This document shows, piece after piece, positions 24,674 to 37,375 of a DNA stretch of 64,000 bases. Positions within the stretch are counted from its first letter, which is position 1. Every line of letters starts with the position of its first letter. Source of the DNA: Sporodiniella umbellata (lineage: Eukaryota; Mucoromycota; Mucoromycetes; Mucorales; Rhizopodaceae); NCBI GenBank assembly GCA_025677835.1, contig JAIXMR010000024.1, positions 186,001-250,000 of the forward strand. The letters run 5' to 3'. A program made the translations under genes and the position numbers. The notes under the pieces were generated by a model. It was given only the letters and a program-made list of their open reading frames with translations. It was not told where the DNA came from and searched no databases.

Positions 24674-26307
24674 CCTTTTTCTTCTTTCAGTTTATACTAT
24701 ACTATTACTTGTTCTTCCTCATGTAGCTACTATCTTATAATTTCATATACATACCTTTATAATTTATCGTGTTTATAGTCATACAAAAATAAAATAATAA
24801 AAAAGCGTTTTTCAGTCAAAGACAAGGCGATTATCTGTACTTTCAGACCTTTAATACATACAGACAAAAGGTTGCTCTGAGTGAAATCTTTGAAGTTTTT
24901 GCCCTAAAGCTAATACAAGTATGACTGTTCAAACCAGATAAAAACCTAAAAAGTAATTTATTTTTGGACCTTTACGAGCTCTCGTTCCATTACGACTGCC
25001 AATACGACCTTTCGTAGTTGATTTACACAAGAATGAATGATGGCCGACTGGAAAACAGAAATATATTACCACCATTTTTTTTTCTAAAACAAAAAAAAAG
25101 CTTTTGTATTTCATAGTTCGTCTTTAGACATATTTAATATAACACAGCCACAAATTAAAAAATTGAAATACTAAAGTTCATCAAAAAACAAGAACTTACA
25201 ACGATCGTTGTACTTTATTCCTCTAGTTAAAACTTTAAGTTCTTGTTTTTAGCCGACCAACCTGTTTTAATTAATGTATCTACTTTTAGTGGCAACAACA
25301 GAATAAACCAGAATATAATAAATGTAACAAAATTTAAATAGATAAAAGGTGTGGTACTAATTGAATTTTACATGTATCTCAATCTGCACATATGCCTTTT
25401 TTGAAAGAAAAAAATATAAACATCGAGAACTTATTTTACCATTGATACTCAATAACAATAAAAAAATATTTTCTTTATGTACTGACTGACACATTTATAG
25501 TTTATGGGCTGCATACAGTAAAATTTGTAACATACTTGAAAAAAATAAACGACTCAACTGCTCATTAAATAACAGTTGTAAGACCTTGGCACTAATATAT
25601 CCTTAATAGTTCTTTTATGAATTCCAGTTTTTGCACTCCAAGCTATTTTGAAGGCAAAAAAGAAAACACCTATACGAAAGCCTTTATAATTTTTTTGTAT
25701 ATTCAAAAAGCAGTGCTTTGTCACTTGCTTTATTAAAAAAAAACACAGTAAACAAAAAGCTCTCCTCTTTTGTCAGATGGAAAAGAATTTAGGTGTATAA
25801 ACCTATACTTTTATTTAATTCAATAGTAAAAAATAAAGTAAAGCTATTACCTGAGAAATAAACAACGGTTCAGCAAATTTCTATAAAAAACCGAAATGTT
25901 ACTTGTAATAACCCTCTTTGTTTGATGATAGATTGCTTAAAAGAAGCATTTATAAAATCAAGTTGTCAATCACAAACCTAAATTCAAAAAGTAAATTTGA
26001 TATATAGTCCAGTACCGACAATTTAATTTTGTGTTACTATGTGTGTTTGCATCCCTTTCTTGGGCCCTGTTCATAGGAAAAATGCTATGATGTCTATGTA
26101 GTGGTGTTTATATAGTAACGAAGGGCAAAATTGCCTTTTGCTTGTAAGCTTATTGGCCAGTCAAGTTATTGTTTTATTTAATTTTTATTGATGACACGAG
26201 GGGAAAGAAAGAAAAAAAATTGTGGCTACACAAAAGATCAAGTTTAATTATTTCACCAAAAAAAAAAAGAAATTTCTGCCTTTCTTTTCTTTTTGAAGCT
26301 TGACAAA
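24674..26307. other. 1.6-kb intergenic region, nothing recognised
   Basis: AT-rich, with many short homopolymer runs. One small minus-strand frame (25114-24929) ends in a basic stretch (TTKGRIGSRNGTRARKGPK) but has no recognised homologue or splice partner. No tRNA-like or repeat structure seen. Confidence 0.5.
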
Positions 26308-27450
26308 ATGGCACCTAGGTCAAGAAAGCACACAGCATCGTATTTCAACGTTATGGTTGTGGGGTTTGCGGGAGTTGGAAAGACAAGTTTTGTGCGAACT
26401 TTGATAGAGGCTCTTATGCTGGAGGAACATGAAAGACAGCAGGAGAAGGAGTACACAAAAAAAAGAAGGGACTCTGTTATGAGTGAAACTTCTTTTGTTA
26501 ACCTAGAACCTGAGGGCCCAATCGAAAAAACGTTACAACCATATACTGTTTCTCGAGAAATTATTGTAGACAGGGAACGTGTTTTGCTAACGATGATTGA
26601 TACACCTGGTTTTCAAGCCGAATATTTGGTTGATAAACAACTCCATGACATAATAAAATATGTTGAACATCAGTTCGACTTGACTTTGGCCGAGGTATGT
26701 TTGACATGCGTTCTTTTTTATTTTGATAGAAAACGTGTTATAGTAACTAGTACAAAATAGGAAAGTAAAGTGAAGCGCAACCCAAAGGCAGTTGATACCC
26801 AGGTTCATTGTTGCCTTTATTTCTTGGACCCAAAGAAAGCAGCCTTAGACGAATATGATATCCGCATTCTGACAAAACTATCGAAGAGAGTCAATGTTAT
26901 TCCAGTAATTGGCAAGGCTGATCAGTTGACATTGGCACAAAAAAATAGATTGAAGCCTAGAATTGTACAGGATATCTATAATAAAATACCAATCTATGGT
27001 ATGCCTACCCAAATTGAAGAAGATGAAGATGAAGATGAAATTAAAAGTACTAAAGAGCCTGAAAACTTGAGAGATTTTATACAGCAATATACATACGAAG
27101 AAGAAGACTTTGATACACAAGTTGTGTTAGATTATTTAAAGCTGATCCCCTTTACTTTTATATCCTACGAAGATGAGCCTACTACAGGCAAGCCTTTAGA
27201 AATACCTAATGTAACGCTTGGTCGAAATTATGGCTGGGGAACAATAGATTGTTTAAACGACCTATACTCGGATTTTACACAACTTAAAAGAATATTGTTG
27301 TCAACACATAGATCCTTTTTGCAATTGGACACGGTTGAAAGGTACTATGAGCAATACAGAACCGAGAAATTGACTTTCAAGAGAGCAACAAAGCTAAAGA
27401 GCATGGACTTATCGTCGAAAAAAATACTAAAAGATTTGAACAATCTTTAG
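26308..27450 (+). CDS. Septin GTPase (divergent)
   Basis: Filament-forming GTPase of the cell cortex and septum. Exons 26308-26694 and 26761-27450 close to 358 aa. G1 is GFAGVGKTS, G3 is DTPG, the septin Sep motif region reads DTQVHCCLYFLDP, and G4 is GKAD where most septins have AKAD. The septin unique element near the C-terminus is present (GRNYGWGTID, DFTQLKRILLSTH, YYEQYRTEKL). An acidic insert (EEDEDEDE, about residues 210-217) breaks the G domain, and the usual C-terminal coiled coil is absent; the protein ends shortly after TEKL. Septin membership is clear; assignment to a subgroup is not possible here. Confidence 0.9.
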
Positions 27451-27625
27451 TCATTTAATTGTAATAAACTTTAAAACAAGAGCATCATCAACAGCACTGA
27501 CATAAACATACATGCGCCTTTTTTATTATTATTTTAAAGTACATTGTTTGAAGCACTCTGATTGGCTTGTTTTAGTTGATATTATAGAACTCTAGTATAG
27601 GCTTTTCCTCCTTTCTTTCTTCTAC

Positions 27626-29591
27626 ATGACATTTTCCAAAATGGCCCAGAAAACCCTAAGCTCCTTGCCTTCTTTACCTACAAGATTTACAAGCTCGCTT
27701 CCTGGAGACATTTACACCACCCAAGTCACTGCGTCTTCTCCTAACAGCCTTATGAGGACACCTCGTAAAGTTTTTGGCGCAGTGTACTCCCATGTCATTC
27801 CTGAAAATTCTCCTAACCCTAAACTTTTGGCCATTTCGGAATCAGCATGTCAAGAATTAGATTTGGATTATCTGTCTACCCTTACTGATCCTGAAAGCAC
27901 ACTTGTTTTTTCAGGCAACACAGTTTTGGAAAATACACGACCATGGTCCTTATGTTATGCTGGACATCAATTCGGCTATTTTGCTGGACAATTGGGTGAC
28001 GGAAGGGCGATTTCTCTTTTTGAAACAAAAAATAATCGAGGCGAAAAATGGGAATTGCAGCTCAAAGGAGCTGGACGAACACCCTATTCAAGATTTGCAG
28101 ATGGCTATGCAGTATTAAGATCAAGTATCAGAGAATTTTTAATGTCCGAGTATATGCATGCCCTCAATATTCCTACCACTCGCGCTTTGGCTTTAGTTAG
28201 TACAGATCGAGAGGTTTATCGCGAAAAAGGTAATACATATTAATAAAAAAAAAGAAACATAACCTTCCTTTTTTTTCAACTTGACAATACAGCTGAAAGT
28301 GGAGCAATTGTTACTCGAATGGCTCCCTCTTGGCTTCGGTTTGGAAATTTTGAAATATTTTACTCAAGAGACGATATGGAAAATGTCCGGGTATTAGCAG
28401 ACTATGCGATTGAAAACGTGGTTCCTGAAGACAAAGATGACAAGCTATCTGAAGAAGACAACAAGTATGCCCGGTTTTTTAGAAACGTTGCAAAAAGGAC
28501 TGCGCATACTGTGGCAGATTGGCAATCTATTGGTAAGCTTATTGTGCGTAAAATGCAAAGACTGATAATTAAAAGGATTCAATCATGGCGTTTTAAATAC
28601 GGACAATATGTCTATTATGGGGCTTACAATGGATTATGGGCCATTCCAAATTATGGATTACTACGACCCAGGCTACGTCTGTAACCATTCAGATGAAGGA
28701 GAACGTAAATGCGTATTACTTTTTGTTTTTTTACTCTTACTCACTGTGCTATAAATAGGCTATGCCTTCCATCGCCAACCCAACGCTTGTCTTTTTAACC
28801 TTGTCAAGTTGAGTATCCCATTTTATGAGCTAATTGGTGCAGGAAAAGAGGCAGATAATATTGTGTTTCCTAAAGATGAAAGTGAAGGACCAACTACAGA
28901 TAAAACCATATCAGTGGACAGCCCTAAGCAAGTTACAGACAAAGAAAAGCTAGAAGAGTACAGAAAGAAAGGGCAAGAGTTTGTTATTCAAGTGCTCAAG
29001 AATGAATATTCAGAGCACTTTAAACAGCAACTGACTTCTACGATGAGAGCTAAGCTAGGTCTTCTCACTGAAGTAGAAGACGATTTAGAAAACTTAATCA
29101 CACCTTTGTTTGATTGGATGTCTACTTTTCAAGTGGACTACCATCGGTTCTATAGAACTTTGAGTAACTACCAACTGGGATCTTCTCCTGATCTGTGGGC
29201 GGACGATATTGTGCTAGACTCGGCCCTAATGAAGTCAGATTGTCTTGACGCTTTAGGCGACTGGTCATTAAAATACCATGATCGCCTTTTAAAAGAGGAA
29301 GATCACTTAGACACCAGAAAAACTCGAATGGATAGTGTCAATCCTCGATTTGTACTTCGAAACGCTATATTAGAAGACGTTATTCAAGGATTCGATACGT
29401 TGGATGAAGAGGAAGCACAAAAAAAGCTACAGCTATGTCTTGACGCTTGCACAAACCCTTTTAAAGAAAGTTATGAAGAACAAGTAGAAAAGTGGATACA
29501 ATCCCAAGTTTCTGTAAGTTGAAATATTCTGACTTTTTTATTAACTTTATTTTAGAGTAAAAAGGATTTTAGGTGCTCATGCAGCTCTTAG
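27626..29591 (+). CDS. Selenoprotein O-like protein AMPylase (SelO/Fmp40/YdiU)
   Basis: Pseudokinase-fold enzyme of the UPF0061 family that transfers AMP to proteins; usually mitochondrial in eukaryotes. Five exons (27626-28229, 28293-28532, 28576-28704, 28759-29513, 29556-29591) close to 587 aa. Signature blocks: [91 protein letters not shown] and NPRFVLRN. The last exon is only 36 nt and encodes [10 protein letters not shown]. It places Cys at the antepenultimate position, where vertebrate SelO has selenocysteine. Without it the frame ends QVSVS. Ser/Thr-rich N-terminal residues are consistent with mitochondrial import. Confidence 0.95.
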
Positions 29592-29797
29592 TACTGGCTA
29601 GAAAAGCTCAGGGTCTATATAGACCCATTAAAATTTTAAAATGATGACGTAAATAAACAGATATCCAATCATAATTGACAGTTTCTCGCTGGACTTCGAA
29701 ATGACAGAACAAAATTTGAAACACAGCACCCTGACTTGCCCAACTCTCAAATTTTTTTTTATCTGTCTTGTTTCTTGTACTCCCCACTCATCTCTAA

Positions 29798-30268
29798 ATG
29801 CTTCGTACTTTCTCATCCGTTGCTAGTCGCACTGTTGCTACTAAATCAGTGTCCGTCTCTCGCCCTGCCGCCATGGGTACAGAAAAATCTATTCATTGAA
29901 AACTGGAACATCACACTAATTAGTAATTAGGTATGGCCAAGCGTTTCTACTCTGCCGGACACGAAGACGAAAGCTTCGAATCCTTCAACGAACGTTATGT
30001 GAAGTTCTTTGATGGTGCTGAAGATCTTTTCGAGCTCCAACGTGGTTTGAACAACGCATTTGCTTACGATCTTGTCCCTGCCCCCTCTGTTATTGAATCT
30101 GCCCTTAAAGCCTCTCGTCGTGTCAACGATTACGCTACTGCTGTACGTGTATTCGAAGGGTTGAAGGATAAGGTTGAAAACGAAAGTCAATACAAACAAT
30201 ATCTTGAAGAATTAGCACCTATTAGAAAAGAATTAGGCATTTTGACCAAAGAAGAATTGAGCCAGTAA
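29798..30268 (+). CDS. COX6: Cytochrome c oxidase subunit VI (COX5A family)
   Basis: Nuclear-encoded subunit of respiratory complex IV on the matrix side of the inner membrane. Exons 29798-29876 and 29931-30268 close to 138 aa. The first exon encodes a typical presequence (MLRTFSSVASRTVATKSVSV). The mature part matches the family: FESFNERYVKFFDGAEDLFE, LQRGLNNAFAYDLVPAPSV, ALKASRRVNDYATAVRVFEG and ELGILTKEEL. It uses C-ending codons more than its neighbours, in line with high expression. It lies 206 nt downstream of SelO on the same strand. Confidence 0.96.
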
Positions 30269-31041
30269 ACCATTTGGCTAACTTTATTATAAATATAAAA
30301 AAGTTTCAAATTTGTACGTAGTATGTCGTTTTGTTTATTCTCAGTGTGTTTTTTATATCAAAAGAGTGCTAGAAACCACCACGGTGATGCTTTATTTGAA
30401 AAACAAGAAAAAAAAAGATTGGATGTTGAAAGCTGTATTTGGATCTGATTTTGACAGATCGTTTATATGGATTTAATGTTTACGAGCAATATGCTACAAA
30501 AGTGTACACCTTTACTATATACCCCTAAAATCTCAGCGGCCTAAACATGCAAGAGTCAGTGATTTTAATATATTGTTGTACATTACTGTATGATACATAC
30601 TATGGGCAGTACACTCGAACAAAGTGGTTTGCGACAACAGTCAATAGTACAGACACCTGCGCTAGTTAGTATACTAAAGACAAAAGACCATTTATGGAGT
30701 CCTGTAGTTTTTTTTTGCTCAGAGAGGTACAAAGACTTTGGATCATTTAAAAAAAGTAATATATAAGAGAAAAGGCAAAATGCTTTGCTGCGGTTATGTC
30801 AGATTTTGTTTACTGCGTCATCTCAGCTCATTGTTCACAATACACTTGGCAAAAGTGTATGTCCAATTTAGAAGAATCCAAAATACTATCCTATGTATCC
30901 ACATATACCTTCTTTTTTAATCACGTATAAAGATATCGATGGATTTTGTGGATGTCAAAATACATGAGTTCCAAACTTTAGTGTCTTTGCTGTCCTTTAA
31001 ATAGATTGTAATTTTTCTTTTTCTTTACTGAACAATACAGA
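30269..31041. other. Intergenic COX6 / listerin
   Basis: 770 nt with no supported gene: COX6 3' flank and listerin promoter. A 60-aa frame at 30738-30920 shows no recognisable features. Confidence 0.5.
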
Positions 31042-34000
31042 ATGGGTAAACAAAATCAGCCTAGAGTAAAAGGAAACATGAAGCCTGCTAGTAGTAGGTA
31101 AGAAATATTGAGCGTACATAAATCAAACTTTTTTGGTGGAAGGCCTAACCCTGTTATAAAAGTCGCGCTGCTGAGCTGGCTGGTATGTCTGGTAATGCCT
31201 TTAGCCTTGATAATCTAGGTGGATTTGCCCAATTTGCAGGAAGTGCTACGAACAACGTCATTGCTCAATCCTCAACGCCTACCTTAGAAATCCATGACTC
31301 TTTGACGACTCAAGAGTTGGATCCAGAACTGGTTGTAATCATTAAGAAGATTTCTAAGCGTGATACTGTCACCAAAGTAAAAGCTCTTGAAGAATTAGAG
31401 ACATATCTGAAAGCCAACAATCAGACAACCGAACTTGTTTTAAACACTTGGGTAAAGGAAAACATTGAATAGCAGTATACGATATCCAGGTCAAATATTT
31501 ATTTTGTGTGTTTTCAGGTTGGGCTGTATGCAAAACTAGTTTTGGAGGTGGATCGTCGTGTACGTTTGTCAGCCAATCAGGTTCATTGCCTGATTACTGT
31601 TCAAGTCAAGAAAAAGCTAGCTCCCTTGCTAAAGAATGTGATTGGCCCTTGGCTTCTTTCTATGCATGATCAGAGTAGAGACATTGCTAATTTAGCTAAA
31701 GGCTCTTTTGAGGTAAAGAAGATTTGTAAATCGACTTTTTTTTCATCTTTGTAACTAGACTATGTTCGCCGTTGAAAAAAGGATTGGTGTGATATCTTTC
31801 TGTCAAAAAGAGATTCTGGACTATTTAACCGACATGCTGTTGTACAAAACAGCCGAAACTCTCAGTGATGCAAGATATGTGAACAAAGAGGAAATGATGG
31901 CAAAGTATGCCCGAGTTGTATCATCAAGCTTTCAAATTCTTTCCTATTTAATATCTGAGCTACCAATTACAGAAAAAATGAAAAATGAAAGCGAGTACAA
32001 TATCATACTAGACAGTACAACGTTATGGAAGAAATTTGCAGCTCACAACAACCCGCTTATACGCAACTCGTTTTATCATTTTGTAAAGACACTGCTGTTA
32101 AATTGGAAAGGTACAAACCGACAGTGAATTATAGGGCCTTAATATAGCCTATTTTCTGTAGATACATTTGAGGATAGGTTAGCATTGATTTGTCCAAACT
32201 TCTTTGCTGCAGTATTTAGCGAAAAAGAGCCTTTTACACATTCTGAGATGTGGGATGCGCTCTTACTTCTAACCAAAAGTATATATACATTTGTAACAAA
32301 CCAAAAAAAAAAAAATCTAATTGCAAATATTATAGATTTTCCCAACTCGTGGATCATTATTGGTAGAAAGAAACCTTCTTTACCTAAATTGTATAGTTTT
32401 CTTAAGTCAGGTCTCAACGGCTCAGTGGCCATTGCCTATCCTAGTTTAATTGCTTTATTAGCCAACCTCCCACAAGAGGTAAGGATCAAACGATAGCTTG
32501 TGTAATAACATTACATCATATAGATGAGAGATACCGATAACTTCTACAATGATATGTTTGACAGTTTTTGGAAGGGGCTATCTACAGGTTTTATTGAAAA
32601 AAGCAACTTCAAATTGTTCTATGATGCCTACATAGAATGCATTATCTATTTTACTATTACGCTAAGGTTAGATAGAGCTTGTTTATTTATGTATCTATAT
32701 ATCTATATATATGTCTTCTCATCTTTTTACCTGCCTTTATAGTAAATTAAATGATCAATCGTCAGATCAAATATCCAATTTACTCATTCAAGATAAATTA
32801 TGGAATGCTATCAATACGTTTTTCTTGGGATCTCGCGATAAAGAATTGAACGAAAAGATAGATCCCAGTGCTTACAAAATTGTTTCCAAACACCTTACAG
32901 TGCTGTCAAATATTGAGAGTACAAAGGGTAAATACTCCCATCAAACGCGTTAATTAGACATTAAAAATATACTTCGCTTAGATTTATCCCGAAGCCTGTG
33001 GAATCAGCTCGACCAACTTTTCATACAAACAGTGGTCGACTGCAACTCAGTTGTTTCCAGAGATTTATTTGAAATGAGCTCCTTTTCTCAAAAGACAAGC
33101 AATTTCTTAGTATGTCTCTCTCAAGAACCGAAAAAGCAAGTACTTGAAGAGACAGTTGACGGTTTGGCCAGACGACTTTTGTGTGAGTGCTTAGGATCAA
33201 GTATTGTTCACAAAGACAAATCAGATAGTCTCATTACGCTAGCGGGCCAGCTGGTAAAAACATATGGTGCTACTACTGGAGACAATGCAAGCCTGGCTGG
33301 GGCTGTCAAGCAGCTATTTTCTATATATTATTTGGACAAAACTCCAGCGAAGCCTCTCACTTCTCTCATCGTATCCATTATAGTAAGAATGAATGACAAG
33401 AAGGAGGCTAGTCTGCTATGGAAGGATTTCTTAGATCTTCTGTGCACTCTCTGTGAACAATCAGAGACAATAGCTTCTGAGGTTGTCTTCTTAGCTCTTG
33501 AACAAATTAAAGAAGAGAATGCTACCGATTTTGACTTCTGCGACGAAAAACTCGATTTAACAATTCAAGGCATTTCTGAAAGCTTAAATACAGACCAGGC
33601 TGGATCGTCTTTAGAAAATGCTGTCTGTTCAAGTTTGATTCATTCTTTCTGTATGTAACATATTCTCGTTTTTCTTGATGTTTATTTACTCCTTTGATTT
33701 TAGCGTACCATGTTCTTTCCAATTGCGCGATAGATGTAATTCTGCTTCAATTGAGGCTCTATTTGAAAAACTTCAATCAAGGAGTACATTCTGTGCCAGC
33801 TCTTACCTCTACTGTATCTACACTCAATATCATGGAAAAGCTTATGAAGGATGACAGGAGCATAAAAGCATTGCCAACTAAAGACTCTTTTGTTGACATT
33901 CCGTCACAGCTGTTGGATGCAATTTTCACTAGCCAAAAATCTTATAGTCACTACGATGACACAGAAGAAGCTGCTCTTTACCAAAGCATTCAATCAAAAT

Positions 34001-36930
34001 CAGCCATTGTTTGGGAATCTATCTCTGCAACCATTCTAAGCGATCATAGTGAGCTAGCTTTCGCTATGGTGAAGCAACTGAAGAAATCTATTTTGGACAT
34101 TGGCTGTATGTCTAGTCCGTCTGATTCAGTTCAGCGCGTAGAAAAACTGCTATCGAGTCGCTTTTTCACTAAAGAAGCTCGTATAGAAGCTTTTCAAATT
34201 CTAATTGGAACAAAAGAGGAGTGGGACCATTTGTTAGAGCCATTCAGTTCCCACACCACGGACTATTTAACCCTATCTGTTGTCGACCCTTATGTTGCTC
34301 TATCTGTAGAATATTTGACTGATGATGAAGGGGAATTAATGCCAACAGTATATGATGTGTACGGTTTATCGTCACTAGGACGTCTTGCTCTGTTTTGGGG
34401 TGAGTATCTCTGTAATCCTAAACTATTAGAGTTGGTCTTTGATAACAAAAAGAATGATTGGCTTTTGTATCAACTAATGGCTATAAACGTGGCATGCGGT
34501 CAAGGACTATCCGTACCGAATACTTGTCGTATTTGGGAAAAAAAAGCCACTGAAGGCATCCGAGTGTTTGTTAAACATATCAACGATCTTTTCTCTAACT
34601 GGATGTGCTTTGTTGCTCGCTCTGACTGTCACTCTCAATTCAACGAGAAGTTGATTTCTTCTATTTATAGTCAACAGCAATGCTCATTCCAAAGTCGTTT
34701 AATCTCTTTCGCAAAGGATCTTGTTCTTTCCTCCAAAAACCTTGTATTATGTGCCAACATAACACAGATGCTCTTTTCTCAACTGTTGGTTCTTAATGAT
34801 TGGCCTGTCCCAGAAGTTCAAAAATGGCTACCATTGTTGAAAGCGGAAGCTACTGAGCTGGACTTATTGATAAAAGCATCCATTTTGAGAGCATTGAAGC
34901 AGGCTTTAAGGAATACGGATGCCTATCGTAGCTATCAAAGCGACTTATGCAGTAAATTGTCTAGTGCAAGTAGTCTCTTGAGCTTTGATTATACTTCCAC
35001 AAGTGAAGACAAAAAAAGCAAGCAATACTGGAGCCTTTTAGGCTTATTGAATGCATCCTCTCTAAAGAGCGAAGCCTTCGATATCCCGCGTCAAAGAGTT
35101 ATGCACCTGATACAGTCAACCAGACAGCTTTTACAAAATAGCTTCGATTTGAGTAGCAGTGAACATAAGGCTCGTGTGCAAGCACAACTTGCCAGCTTAC
35201 TCAAAAACCTGGCCCAGTCTGTACCTGATGAAACTGGAGGCCATTGGGACTACTTTCTAAAGAGTTGTTTTACTTGGACAGCATATACAGACGTCAATCA
35301 ACCTGATGAACTGCTGGTTTCTTACAGTGCGCTAGACCTTTACCAGACTCTAATCGATTTGTCCCAAGACAACGATGTTCTTTATGAAACCGTGAAAGCA
35401 CACTTGCCTAGTTATGGAAAGCTACTACTAGAGCAGGCAGCAAAAGAATACGGAAAAGGTGGAGTATGTAAAGTAAGAACGCTTTATCAGCAGGTTTTAT
35501 CGAACCTACTTGGGCACATATCTGACAAGACTTTGCTGGAAACAGATCGTTTCTCTGATGTAAGTTTATTTCAGTGTTAAAATAACGAGATCAAAACTAA
35601 TACTTTTTTTAAAGCTGTGTCAGTTGATAATAACACCCAATGAACAGCTTCAAAAATGCAGCTATTCCTTGTTGAAAAAAATGGTAGCTCAGAAAGTAGA
35701 AGATTTATCCGTTCGACTTGAGTTCACTGAAACATCTGGTAGCTATATTTTTTATAGGTAGAAACAAAGACAGAGCTAATTATATGTTGTAAAATAGAGG
35801 AAGAAACACACATCAAATTTGACACTGATTTAATGGCGCACATTATGAGTCCACCCGATTTGTCAGAGTGGCAAAATGTAGAACTAGATGGACAACATCA
35901 CGAAATGTTTGGCTACCTTTTGGCTTGGATGCTTATATTAGATCATTTTAATGATATAGTAAGGTTTATATGTATTTAGCAAATTCTATCTAAACAGTTT
36001 GGCAGACATTTAAACTAAAACAAGAATACACTGCCGAGCTTAAAGAAAAAGAAGCGTTTGGCTGTCTAATGCCTGTACTGTGCTCAATTTTAAACGTCGG
36101 ACAAAGAGGTGCTCAGAAGCCATTTGATTTGACTCATTGGAATATTATGGAATATGACTACCAAGGATTCAATGGCCGTTATGAGGTTAGCTTTTATGTT
36201 CTAGCCTCTCATCTTTATTACCGGTCGCTTCGCTCTATTCCCTCACTAGCCCGAGTTTGGTGGATTGATTGTAAAAACCGACAGCTGACTCTAGCTGTAG
36301 AAAGCTACACTGAGAAGCATTTCTCGCAGCCAATCATTAACGAAGAGTTAGAAATGGTAAATAGACCTGATATCAAATCGCAGCTAGAAGAAAACGAAGA
36401 AAACGAGTTCACGATCAAAACATTAAAAGCCGCTAGTGAAGTGACAGCCAAATATGTGGTCGATGAACAAGATATGCAGATTGCAATAAAACTACCTAGC
36501 AACTACCCTTTACGACAAATTGAGGTAGAAGGTGTTCAAAAAGTAGGCGTGAACGACAAACAATGGCGAGGATGGATGTTCTCTATTACAGCTGTTATTG
36601 GCTCTCAGGTAATGTAACCTATATTTTACGCAGTACTAAAGATTTTTGAATAGAACGGTAATATTGTTGATGCATTAACCGTATTCAAAAGAAATGTAAA
36701 TCTTCACTTCAGTGGAGTAGAAGATTGCACAATTTGCTATTCTATTATTAGTCCACAAGATCGCACTATACCCACCAAACAATGTAGAACTTGTAAAAAG
36801 AAATTCCACTCCAGTTGTTTGTATAAGGTAATCAAGCTTCTTTTTTTAAAAATCGTTTTATTGACTGTTTATGTAGTGGTTTAGATCTTCCAATTCGGCC
36901 AGCTGTCCCTTGTGTAGAACTGTGTTTTAA
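31042..36930 (+). CDS. LTN1: E3 ubiquitin ligase listerin (Ltn1)
   Basis: Ribosome-associated quality control ligase that ubiquitinates nascent chains stalled on 60S subunits. The first exon MGKQNQPRVKGNMKPASSS joins RAAELAGMSG, the listerin N-terminal signature. Long helical HEAT-like regions follow, including ISKRDTVTKVKALEELETYL and EVDRRVRLSANQVH, and a 628-residue uninterrupted exon at about 33.7-35.6 kb. The C-terminus is a RING: EDCTICYSII, TKQCRTCKKKFHSSCLYK and, in the last small exon, WFRSSNSASCPLCRTVF, giving all eight zinc ligands (C4-H-C3). The gene has roughly a dozen short introns; I did not verify every middle junction. Its stop codon is 4 nt from the stop of the convergent minus-strand gene. 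Confidence 0.94.
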
Positions 36931-36934
36931 CAAT

Positions 36935-37375
36935 CTATGCCTTCTTCTTTCCTTTCTCTTTTTTAACGACAATAGGTTCCTCCACGTCATCATTGAGTTG
37001 TGGTTGAACCACATTTACAGTCTCCCATTGACCTGTTTAAAAAGATATAAATAAATAAAATGAAATGCTTTTTTTTAGACTAAAACCTTCTGTTGTATCA
37101 AGATAAACAAAGTAAACCGTTGAGCCATTTTCTATGTCACTTACATCTTCCAAGACTGTATACTCCCCTTGTCTATCATTTTGAATAAGCAATCTAACCT
37201 CTTCATGTGTTTTCTTGTTGTCTAAAGCCTTGCACAAATTGCTTTTAACTTCATTTATAGATTGATCGGGTTGATAGCATAAAAAAAGAAACGATTTCTC
37301 TCTGACAGCTTTTATATAGTATGGCTTAGACTACTTAAATAAGTTCATTGTTCGTTTGAAATACGTGTTTACCAT
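36935..37375 (-). CDS. Elongin B / ubiquitin-like small protein
   Basis: A predicted 112-aa protein with a ubiquitin-like fold. Exons 37324-37087 and 37032-36935 join in frame. Its start codon is best explained by an ATG-only exon at 37375-37373, followed by a GTAAAC donor and a TCTAAG acceptor. Sequence blocks (YYIKAVREKSFLFLCYQPDQ, INEVKSNLCKALDNKKTHEE, LIQNDRQGEYTVLEDVSDIE, STVYFVYLD) follow the spacing of elongin B and other ubiquitin-like proteins: a beta-hairpin, a helix, then an L-L-pocket strand. The tail is acidic then basic (EEPIVVKKEKGKKA). Elongin B works with elongin C and cullin ligases; that role here is inference. No di-Gly C-terminus is present, so it is not a conjugated modifier. 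Confidence 0.65.

Noticed and set aside
24929..25114. Small basic frame ending RIGSRNGTRARKGPK
   Set aside because: Considered as a small ribosomal-type protein; no family pattern and no flanking exon.
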